Assembly (NCBI RefSeq): GCF_041624475.1
Contig: NZ_JBFJUX010000013.1
Span: 1-64,000 of the forward strand
DNA: 64,000 bases
Reading direction: 5' to 3'
Origin: Litorivivens sp041624475
GTDB taxonomy: Bacteria > Pseudomonadota > Gammaproteobacteria > Pseudomonadales > Spongiibacteraceae
Made by a program: the position numbers and the translations under genes. Shown one piece after another: positions 17,407 to 25,103 of this stretch. Every line of letters begins with the position of its first letter. Position 1 is the first letter of the stretch. The notes below the pieces were generated by a model. The model saw only the letters and a list, made by a program, of their open reading frames with translations, searched no databases and was not told where the DNA came from.

Positions 17407-19521
17407 ATGAGTACAACAAAGCTCAGCTTTTGCCGTATGTGTCTGGGCCACTGCGGCATGGTTGCCACCATTGATGACGATGGCCGGCTGGCTGAATTGC
17501 GCGGCGACCACGACGACAGCCAGACCCTGGGTTTTGCCTGCTTTAAGGGACTCAAGTCGCCGGAAGCGCACAACAGCCCCAAGCGTATTCTGCACCCGCT
17601 CAAGCGTCAGCCAGACGGCAGCTTCAAACGAATATCGCTCGATCAGGCGCTGACAGAAATACAGCAGAAACTGTCTGCACTGCTATCTGAAAAGGGCCCG
17701 GAATCAATTGCCGGCTACAAAGGAGGCGGTGCGTTTTTTACCGCCTCGTCGTCAATGATGCTGAACAGTTTTCTCGCCGCTATCGGCTCACCCAAGGCCT
17801 TTTCCACGCTCACTATTGACCAGTCAGCCAAAGCGGTGGCGGCCGGCCGCATTGGCATTTGGCCGGCGGGCAAAACACCCTTTCATCGCGGGGACGTCCT
17901 GCTGGTGGTGGGCGGCAATCCGCTGGTATCGGTCTCAACCAATGGCTTTGATCTGCGCAACCCGGTCAAACGGCTGAAGCAGGCGAAAGCCCGCGGTATG
18001 AAGCTGATCGTGATTGACCCGAGAGAAAGCGAAACGGCCAAATTTGCCGACGTCTTCGTGCAACCACTGCCCGGCGAAGACTGCGCCATACTTGCCTGCC
18101 TGCTAAACGTCATTCTGGAGAATGGCTGGGAAGATAAAGCCTTCTGCCACGACCACGCCGTTCAGCTCAATGAGCTGCGAACGGCCGTCTCAGGTTTTAC
18201 CCCCGAGCAGGTCGCCGTGCGGGCCGGCGTCACACCGGATGTGCTGGTCACTGCCGCAAAAACCTTTGCACACGATTCGCACTCCGGAGCAGCCATAGGC
18301 GCGACCGGGCCGGATATGGCGACCCACGGCAATCTGGCGGAACACCTGATCGAATGCCTGAACGTCGTTTGTGGTCGCTTTCTTCGAGAAGGGGAATCCG
18401 TAAATCCCGGTTTCCTTGGCGAAAAATATCCGAAAAAGGCCCAGGTAATTCCTCCACCCCGCTGGTGGGAGTCCGGCTACAAAAGCCGGCTCGGCGACTT
18501 TGGGCTGCTCGAAGGCGAACTGCCCACCGGCACACTCGCCGACGAAATTCTGGAACCGGGAGACGGTCAGGTCAGAGCCTTGATGGTGCATGGCGGCAAC
18601 CCCGCCGCGTCTATTCCGGACCAGCATAAAATTGTCAGGGCACTTGAGTCGCTGGAGCTGCTGGTCACTATCGAGCCCTTTATGACCGCGACCGCCCGCC
18701 TGTCAGACTACATCCTGCCGCCAACCCTGCAGTATGAACGGCCCGACCTACCGCTGTTCCTCTATGAATCCATGATCTACCCGGAGCCCTTCAGTCGGTA
18801 TACCCCTGCGCTGGTTGCACCACCCTCAGACTCTGAAGTTGTGGACGACTGGAAAATCTTCTGGCGACTTGCCAAACAACTTGGCGTGGCGCTGAGTTAT
18901 TTCGGCGTACCGCTGGACATGACCAGCGAACCCAGCACGGACGATATACTTCGAATCTGCGCACGCAACGCCCCTGTTAGCTTCGACACACTCAAAGCCG
19001 CAGAGCGCGGTATAAAAAATGACAGCAATGACCGAGTCGAAGCTGCCGACCCTGGTGTCACCACGCGCTTCCAGCTGCTGCCATCCGATGTTAGTGAAGA
19101 GCTAGCTGATGTCGCGACAACAGCCACGCCTGAATCGTTACCCTACCGCCTTGCCGTTCGCAGACTGCGGGACACCCTGAACTCGGCCGGCCGCGATATG
19201 CCTTCCGTGCGCCAGCGGCAGCCCTACAACCATGTTTATATGAATCCGCAAGATATGCAGCGCGAAGGTATGGCTGATGAGGCGATGACGACAATACAAT
19301 CCGAGCACGGAGAGATTCAAGCAAGAGCAAAAGCCGATCCCAGCCTGCGACCTGGTGTTATACAGATCAGCCACGGCTTTGGCGTACTGCCAGATTCAAC
19401 AAACTATGAAGACAATGGCGTAAATACCAACCTGCTGCTCTCGCTGGAATGCCGGGAAGCGATTAATGCAATGCCCAGAATGAGCGGGGTGCCGGTTGCT
19501 ATCTTGCGTACCGAGGATTAG
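17407..19521 (+). CDS. Molybdopterin oxidoreductase (formate dehydrogenase/nitrate reductase superfamily)
   Basis: A 704-residue member of the DMSO reductase superfamily. An N-terminal 4Fe-4S site is formed by C9, C12, C16 and C45. Family landmarks are VGGNPLVS, LIVIDPRESETAKFADVFVQPLPGED (molybdopterin binding), MVHGGNPAASIPD and a C-terminal molydopterin-binding domain with NHVYMNPQDMQREGM. No Tat signal is seen, so it should be cytoplasmic. In the place where formate dehydrogenases have the Cys or Sec molybdenum ligand this protein reads TIDQSAKAVAAGR, with no Cys or Sec. Substrate unknown; it is probably cotranscribed with the P450. Confidence 0.87.
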   Translation: MSTTKLSFCRMCLGHCGMVATIDDDGRLAELRGDHDDSQTLGFACFKGLKSPEAHNSPKRILHPLKRQPDGSFKRISLDQALTEIQQKLSALLSEKGPESIAGYKGGGAFFTASSSMMLNSFLAAIGSPKAFSTLTIDQSAKAVAAGRIGIWPAGKTPFHRGDVLLVVGGNPLVSVSTNGFDLRNPVKRLKQAKARGMKLIVIDPRESETAKFADVFVQPLPGEDCAILACLLNVILENGWEDKAFCHDHAVQLNELRTAVSGFTPEQVAVRAGVTPDVLVTAAKTFAHDSHSGAAIGATGPDMATHGNLAEHLIECLNVVCGRFLREGESVNPGFLGEKYPKKAQVIPPPRWWESGYKSRLGDFGLLEGELPTGTLADEILEPGDGQVRALMVHGGNPAASIPDQHKIVRALESLELLVTIEPFMTATARLSDYILPPTLQYERPDLPLFLYESMIYPEPFSRYTPALVAPPSDSEVVDDWKIFWRLAKQLGVALSYFGVPLDMTSEPSTDDILRICARNAPVSFDTLKAAERGIKNDSNDRVEAADPGVTTRFQLLPSDVSEELADVATTATPESLPYRLAVRRLRDTLNSAGRDMPSVRQRQPYNHVYMNPQDMQREGMADEAMTTIQSEHGEIQARAKADPSLRPGVIQISHGFGVLPDSTNYEDNGVNTNLLLSLECREAINAMPRMSGVPVAILRTED

Positions 19522-19585
19522 AAAGAATCCAGCTTATTCGAGATCACAAAACGGCTGAAATTTTGGATCACTGAGATACTGAAAC

Positions 19586-19662
19586 TGGTCGGAGTGAGAG
19601 GATTTGAACCTCCGACCCCTGCCTCCCGAAGACAGTGCTCTACCAAGCTGAGCTACACTCCG
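19586..19662 (-). tRNA. tRNA-Pro (anticodon CGG)
   Basis: A 77-nt cloverleaf including an encoded CCA. The acceptor strands are CGGAGTG and CACTCCG, the D-arm contains AGCTCAGCTTGGTAGAGC, the anticodon stem-loop is CTGTC-TTCGGGA-GGCAG giving anticodon CGG, and the T-arm has GGTTCAAATCC. It closely resembles the E. coli tRNA-Pro(CGG). The flanking sequence (19522-19585 and 19663-19905) holds no gene that I can support; I see no tRNA-borne attachment-site duplication. Confidence 0.95.
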
Positions 19663-19905
19663 ACACTATTGCTACAACGCGTGGGATACTGCGTCGCGGC
19701 GGGGCTTCACCTGAATGAAGGCGGGAAATCTACCAGCCCTATAGGTGAGAATCAAGGCGCTTAAGCGCTGCGGCGTATTCTAAATACATACAATGCCGAC
19801 GCCTTGAATTCGGGAGGAACAATTTTACCCCAATCGTCCCGCTGATTAACAGCCTTCCGGAAACAGGTGGGCCACCGTGTCCCTGTTATTTCCGCGTCTT
19901 GGCAG

Positions 19906-21654
19906 CTAAGCCTGTTCAGAAAGCAGTTGAGCTATCAACGCACGCGTTTCGCCGGGCTCAATCACGGCATCTATTTCCAGATAACTCGCCGCTTCAATGG
20001 CTCGACCCTGGTCATAGGCCTGGGCCAGCAACTGATCAAACAGCGCCTGTCGTTCGGTGGCATCCGCAACAGCCTCAAGCTGTTTTTTAAAACCGAGTTT
20101 TACGGCTCCTTCCAGCCCCATGGCACCAAACTCCCCGGTTGGCCAGGCTGCCGCGTAGACAGGCCGCGCGAAGCTGCCACCGGCAAGCGCCATAGCACCC
20201 AAGCCATAGGCGCGACGCAGAAAAATGGCCACCCATGTCGACTGTGATTGTGAGCCGCTGGCAAACAGGCGCGACATACGCCACACCGCCGCTTCGCTTT
20301 CGCTGTCCGGCCCCACCATAAAACCGGGGGTATCCACCAGTGACACGATAGGCAGTTCAAACTGACTACACAGATCAATAAAGTCTGCACACTTGTCGGC
20401 GGCCTCCGCATCGATGGCACCGCCCAGATGCTTGCAGTTACTGGCGAGCAAGCCGCAGGGCTGGCCCTCAATACGAGCCAGCGCGGTAACAACCGCCGCG
20501 CCGAAGGCGGGCTTGAGCTCCAGTACGCTATCGCTGTCACAGAGTTGGTCAATCACTTTGCGGACGTCATAGGCGAAACGCCGGTCACGCGGCAGATGCT
20601 CGCCTATTGACGACTGATCCGCGGCCTGCCATTGCGCGTTGCGCCCCTGAAAAAAAGACAGGGCCTGCTTTGCCAGCGCAGTGGCTTCGGCCTCATCGCG
20701 CGCGACGACATCCACAACCCCGTTGCGGCGCTGAACCTCTATCGGCCCGATCTGCTTCGGCGAAAATTGTCCCAGCCCACCGCCTTCAATCATGGCGGGG
20801 CCGGCCATACCGATGCAGGAGCTCTCGGTGGCAATACGAATATCCGCCGCGCCGAACAGCGCCGCGTTGCCGGCAAAACAGTAGCCATTGTTGACCGCGA
20901 TGCGCGGCACCTTGCCTTTCAAAGCCGCCCACTGAGCAAAGGAGGGAACGTTCAAACCGGCGAATTGCACCAGCACATCGGTGTCGCCGGGGCGGCCACC
21001 CCCGCCCTCGGTGTACATCACCACGGGCAGGTTTTCATCCCGGGCCAAGGTTAGCGCCCGATCCAGTTTCTTGTGGTGAAAGTAGCCCTGCGTGCCGGCC
21101 AGTACGCTGTAGTCGTTGACCACCACGACGGTTTTAGCGCCATTGACCCTCGCCAATCCGGTGAGAATGCCATCGCCGGAGGTATTGCGCTGTAAATCGT
21201 CCAGGTCACGGTGTTGGCGCTGGGCAGCGACAGCAAAGGCACCATACTCAACAAAACTGCCGGGGTCACACAGATCATCCAGGTTCTCGCGGGCGCTACG
21301 GAAACCGCGCTCGTGTCGCTTCGCAATCGCCTCCTGGCGCTGGGCATCACTGCCTTTGTCAGCCCGCTCGCGCAGGGCTACCAGTGCGGGGTTGTCTGCT
21401 TCGCCGGCAATAACGTGCTGCTCAGGCGAAGCGTCTGCCTGCATCTCCAATCGACACAGTGGCCTGCCTTTCTGCACGGTTTCACCGGCAGCAATCTTCC
21501 AGGAGGCCAACACGCCCGCCGCTGGCGCGGTGAGGGCGGTCTGGATTTTCATCGATTCCAGTACAGCGAGTTCCTGCCCGGTGCGAACCGTTTCTCCCTC
21601 GGCAACCTTGAGGCTGACGATTACCCCTGCGACTGGGGCAGAGATTGTTTCCAT
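19906..21654 (-). CDS. Biotinyl-domain/carboxyltransferase fusion protein
   Basis: A 582-residue protein. Residues 1-70 are a biotinyl (BCCP-like) domain with the attachment Lys in VLESMKIQTA (K36). From about residue 90 to the end is an acyl-CoA carboxyltransferase (crotonase-fold) with TEGGGGRPGD, YCFAGNAALFGAADI, GPAMIEGGGLG and SLVDTPGFMVGPDSE. It would transfer CO2 from carboxybiotin to an acyl-CoA. No biotin carboxylase gene is in the window, so the activating subunit must come from elsewhere. The biotinyl domain is usually fused to the carboxylase, not to the N-terminus of the carboxyltransferase, which makes this order unusual. It overlaps the upstream alcohol dehydrogenase gene by 34 bp. 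Confidence 0.9.
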   Translation of the reverse strand: METISAPVAGVIVSLKVAEGETVRTGQELAVLESMKIQTALTAPAAGVLASWKIAAGETVQKGRPLCRLEMQADASPEQHVIAGEADNPALVALRERADKGSDAQRQEAIAKRHERGFRSARENLDDLCDPGSFVEYGAFAVAAQRQHRDLDDLQRNTSGDGILTGLARVNGAKTVVVVNDYSVLAGTQGYFHHKKLDRALTLARDENLPVVMYTEGGGGRPGDTDVLVQFAGLNVPSFAQWAALKGKVPRIAVNNGYCFAGNAALFGAADIRIATESSCIGMAGPAMIEGGGLGQFSPKQIGPIEVQRRNGVVDVVARDEAEATALAKQALSFFQGRNAQWQAADQSSIGEHLPRDRRFAYDVRKVIDQLCDSDSVLELKPAFGAAVVTALARIEGQPCGLLASNCKHLGGAIDAEAADKCADFIDLCSQFELPIVSLVDTPGFMVGPDSESEAAVWRMSRLFASGSQSQSTWVAIFLRRAYGLGAMALAGGSFARPVYAAAWPTGEFGAMGLEGAVKLGFKKQLEAVADATERQALFDQLLAQAYDQGRAIEAASYLEIDAVIEPGETRALIAQLLSEQA

Positions 21655-22706
21655 GCGCTGTTATCCGAATTGAAAGAAGCCATATCGATCACAAAGCGGT
21701 ATTTCACATCGCTTTTCAGAACGCGTTCATAGGCCGTATTGATTGATTGAATATCAATCAGCTCGACATCACAGCCGATACCGTGTTCAGCACAGAAATC
21801 GAGCATTTCCTGGGTTTCTTCAATGCCACCCATCATCGAGCCGGTGATGTTTTTACGACCTGCCGTCATAAAGGGACTGAACGAGAGCGGCTGATCCGGC
21901 AACCCCACCAGACAACAGACGCCATCGCGTTTTAGCAGGCGCAGGTTTTTATTAAGGTCATGAGGTGCAGAGACGGTATCAAGCAGGAAGTCCAGACGGT
22001 TGCTCCACGCTTTCATGGTTTCCTTGTCTGAAGACAAAACCACATGGTCAGCGCCCAGCTTTTTGGCGTCTTCTGTTTTGGCAGTCGAGGTGGTGAACAT
22101 CACTACTTCCGCCCCAAAAGCCTTGGCGAATTTAACGCCAATATGCCCCAGTCCACCCAGACCCATTACCCCGACCAATTGGCCGGGGCCAACTTGGTAG
22201 CGCTTCAGCGGCGACCAAGTGGTAATACCCGCACACAGCAACGGCGCCGTCGCGGCTAAATCGGCTTGTTCAGAAATCTTGAGGGTGTATTTTTCGTCCA
22301 CCACGTAGTTGGTGGAATAGCCGCCAAAAGTAGGATGCTGGCTTTCCCTTTCGAAGCCACCGTAGGTCATGGTAGGGCCTTCGGCGCAGAACTGTTCTTC
22401 ACCTTCATCGCAGGCAAAACAATGGCGACAGGAATCGACAAAGCAGCCAACACCGACGGTATCGCCAGGCGAGAAACGCGTTACTTTGTCGCCTACCGAC
22501 AGCACCCTCCCCACAATCTCGTGGCCGGGGACGACCGGATAGTTGCTGCGTCCCCAGTCGTTGTTAACGTAGTGGATATCGGAGTGACAGACGCCACAGT
22601 AGAGAATTTCAATGGTAACGTCGTTAGCGCCCGGCTCTCGCCTCTCGAACTCAAAGTGTCCAAGCGGTGCGCCTGCGTGATCTGCCGCGTAGCCAACAGC
22701 CTTCAT
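21621..22706 (-). CDS. Zinc-dependent NADP alcohol dehydrogenase (YahK/CAD type)
   Basis: A 361-residue medium-chain dehydrogenase of the cinnamyl alcohol dehydrogenase branch. Catalytic zinc residues are in CGVCHSD and PGHEIVG; the structural zinc loop CRHCFACDEGEEQFC has four Cys; the NADP site is VMGLGGLGHIGVKFAKAFG. It reduces aldehydes or oxidises alcohols of broad range. Its 3' end overlaps the start of the carboxyltransferase fusion gene by 34 bp, so the two are translationally linked, although a metabolic link is not obvious. Confidence 0.93.
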   Translation of the reverse strand: MKAVGYAADHAGAPLGHFEFERREPGANDVTIEILYCGVCHSDIHYVNNDWGRSNYPVVPGHEIVGRVLSVGDKVTRFSPGDTVGVGCFVDSCRHCFACDEGEEQFCAEGPTMTYGGFERESQHPTFGGYSTNYVVDEKYTLKISEQADLAATAPLLCAGITTWSPLKRYQVGPGQLVGVMGLGGLGHIGVKFAKAFGAEVVMFTTSTAKTEDAKKLGADHVVLSSDKETMKAWSNRLDFLLDTVSAPHDLNKNLRLLKRDGVCCLVGLPDQPLSFSPFMTAGRKNITGSMMGGIEETQEMLDFCAEHGIGCDVELIDIQSINTAYERVLKSDVKYRFVIDMASFNSDNSAWKQSLPQSQG

Positions 22707-22813
22707 CGTGCCTCCCTACCTGTCGCAAAAGACTGATACTGTAGCAGAGGGCTGCAAAGCGCGGCCAGTGAGGATTCACGCTGACCGCAGCCAATAACTG
22801 CGGCAGCATTCCG

Positions 22814-24904
22814 TCAGCCTGAAGGCACTGGCCCCTGACTAAGCGCATTGGCCGGCAGCAAACGCAGATCGAACACGGGCAGCTCAATACCGCGCATTTG
22901 CGCCGTGTATGGGTTGGGCGGGTTGAGCTCCGTGTCGTTCTCGTTCGCGGCAGAGGCGATCGGATCATCAAACTGTGTTCCACCTGCCGTCTGCAGCAAC
23001 GTGGTCGCGCCGGTGGCTGATGCGCCACTGATTACCGCGCTGAATTGCACATGCCGCTGGAAGAACACCAACCCGACTTTGTCACCCGCCTGCAAGCGCT
23101 CGCCTACACCGGGCAATAGAAAGCCACCTGTTGCGCTGACATTGGGATTGCCCGTGTAAGGCACGTTGGGATCGGGGCTCTGAACCAGGCCGGTTACTTC
23201 TGCATCGACCAGAATGGTTCGATCACCACGCTTGATACCCACACCAAAGAAAGCAATAGCGGTTTGAGGGTTTCCGGCTACATTTTGAACGGTAATTTCA
23301 TCAATGCTCGGAATACCCGCCAGCACATAATTGTCTGCGGCGCTGTCCGGGACAGTGAAAACCTCCAAAAATACGGGGTTTAACGCACTTCCGGGATCAC
23401 TACCGATACTAATACTGCCGCTCTCTAGTCGAGTCGGCACGCCACCGGCTGCAGCGCTTTGACTGCCTTTCGGAAAGTCATCCAACAGCAAGCCCTGAGC
23501 CTGCGCGTTGTGAGCATTATCGGTATCGGCCACCGAGATGCAGACCCTGGGAATGTTCTTATAGTCGGGAGAATCCTCACCCTTCAAGTGAAAATCAAAC
23601 CAGCTACGGATAACCGCCAGCCCGTCGACGGCGCCGCAATGGGAATCCCCTTCAAACAAATTATCCAGCGGGTTCATATGGCCGCCTTCGTTAGTAAGCA
23701 CTCCCACCGGAGCACTGCCCAGCGATGACAGGAATTTGTAATTCCAGTAGGCCTCGGTCAGATTAAACAGCACATCCCGGTTACCCTGCAGCAGCAGCGT
23801 CGGAACACTTCGCCCAACAAAGGTACTGGTATCCGTGCAACCGGGACGGTCATTGTCACACCAAGAACCAACACCGTTGCGGTCTTGAAAGTGCCGCACC
23901 TGACGATTGAACAATTGCAGCACAACATCCCGGTCGTAACCCTGCAACTCCAGTGGCCTCATCAAATCATCTTTGGTGCGAATAAAATTCGCCACCGGGC
24001 TTCGGTAACCAATAAGGTTACACATATCCGCCACCGCCGGAGTATTGGTGACACCGGGGTCCCGCGGCCCTTCGGTACCATCGGCGAATAGACACAACAA
24101 ACCATCGAAGGACAGCTTCACTGCATCACCGGGCAGCAAACTGTTGATAAGGCTGTGCCAGGTACCCACCGGCACGATGGTGTCCACCCGAGCATCCAGT
24201 TGTGACAGGGGAAACTGCCAGCCACCGCCGTAGCTATAGCCAATCAGGCCAACCCGGAAGTCGTTGGCAATACCAGTGTCTTCGCGAAAGATATGAAACT
24301 CTTCGGCATTTTCTGCCAGCCAGTCCAGCAGCCGGATCGCATCCTGGGTCTCAGCCTGAGGGTCCATCACCCGCGCCAGACCGCCAGCGTTATCCGGCTG
24401 GGATTCGCCGTGACCGCGCTGATCGAAGGACACCGCCACATAACCGTGGTGCGGCAGCGTTTGGAAAAGATCGAGAATCTGAGGAAAGTGTGCGGTGGCG
24501 TCAACGACGCCATCGTCATCTAGCTCATTAGATACCTCACCGCCGTAGCCGTGACTGTTGATCACCACAGGGAAACGGTCACCGGGGCAGCGCTCGGGCA
24601 GGGCTACGCTGACGTTAAAGGTGGTCGTATCCAGCTCCTGCGCGTCCAGATCATAGTTGGCCGTGTCATAGACATTGGGCAGGCTATTGGTGACCTGCCT
24701 GAGCTGACTTGCCGTCAACAACTCAGGCGGAAGACGGTCAGCTTCAGGACACTGCAGACTCGCTGGCGGTGCTGCTGGTGGTGCAGGTTCCTCTGCAGCT
24801 ATGGCTGCTGGAGCAGAAGAAGAGCTGCTGTCGTCATTGCAGCCACTGATCAATGCAATACTCAGAACAATAGCCGGGACGGTTAGCCCGCGAAATTCCA
24901 GCAT
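22814..24904 (-). CDS. Exported lipoprotein alpha/beta hydrolase (CocE/X-Pro peptidase-like)
   Basis: A 696-residue lipoprotein (start ATG at 24904, with GGGAG 6 bp upstream). Signal peptide and lipobox read ALISGC; a Ser/Ala/Pro-rich linker follows. The alpha/beta hydrolase core has INSHGYGGE, SFDQRGHGES and the nucleophile elbow LIGYSYGGGW; the acid and base probably lie near LLLQGNRDVLFN and NEGGHMNP. The C-terminal part is a beta-rich jelly-roll as in CocE/X-prolyl peptidases. It would cleave an ester or peptide at the cell surface. It is divergent from a TonB-dependent receptor gene, suggesting joint use of one external substrate. Confidence 0.85.
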   Translation of the reverse strand: MLEFRGLTVPAIVLSIALISGCNDDSSSSSAPAAIAAEEPAPPAAPPASLQCPEADRLPPELLTASQLRQVTNSLPNVYDTANYDLDAQELDTTTFNVSVALPERCPGDRFPVVINSHGYGGEVSNELDDDGVVDATAHFPQILDLFQTLPHHGYVAVSFDQRGHGESQPDNAGGLARVMDPQAETQDAIRLLDWLAENAEEFHIFREDTGIANDFRVGLIGYSYGGGWQFPLSQLDARVDTIVPVGTWHSLINSLLPGDAVKLSFDGLLCLFADGTEGPRDPGVTNTPAVADMCNLIGYRSPVANFIRTKDDLMRPLELQGYDRDVVLQLFNRQVRHFQDRNGVGSWCDNDRPGCTDTSTFVGRSVPTLLLQGNRDVLFNLTEAYWNYKFLSSLGSAPVGVLTNEGGHMNPLDNLFEGDSHCGAVDGLAVIRSWFDFHLKGEDSPDYKNIPRVCISVADTDNAHNAQAQGLLLDDFPKGSQSAAAGGVPTRLESGSISIGSDPGSALNPVFLEVFTVPDSAADNYVLAGIPSIDEITVQNVAGNPQTAIAFFGVGIKRGDRTILVDAEVTGLVQSPDPNVPYTGNPNVSATGGFLLPGVGERLQAGDKVGLVFFQRHVQFSAVISGASATGATTLLQTAGGTQFDDPIASAANENDTELNPPNPYTAQMRGIELPVFDLRLLPANALSQGPVPSG

Positions 24905-24976
24905 GGTGACTCCCATCATGTTTTACGTAACAATTGGTTAAATAATGAACTGTTCTTTACTCGCCCGGAGTAGGTA

Positions 24977-24990
24977 TATACGCGTATAAT
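24977..24990. promoter_or_regulatory. Palindrome and -10-like box between hydrolase and TonB receptor genes
   Basis: A perfect 12-bp palindrome TATACGCGTATA (24977-24988) overlaps a rightward TATAAT (24985-24990). It lies in the divergent promoter region, so it could be an operator; no good -35 box is seen 16-18 bp upstream. The DNA near it is AT-rich. Confidence 0.4.
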
Positions 24991-25103
24991 CGGTTAGCCG
25001 ATGTCCAATCACTGTCGCTCCAAAAAACCAATAAAAACGACACAAAATCGTCACTTATCATAGCCTTAAAAACAATACAACCTCACTTGGTAAGAGGAAC
25101 ACC

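Noticed and set aside
19586..19905. The tRNA-Pro gene as a possible integration site.
   Set aside because: No integrase gene or repeated tRNA 3' end is seen on either side, and flanking genes look chromosomal.
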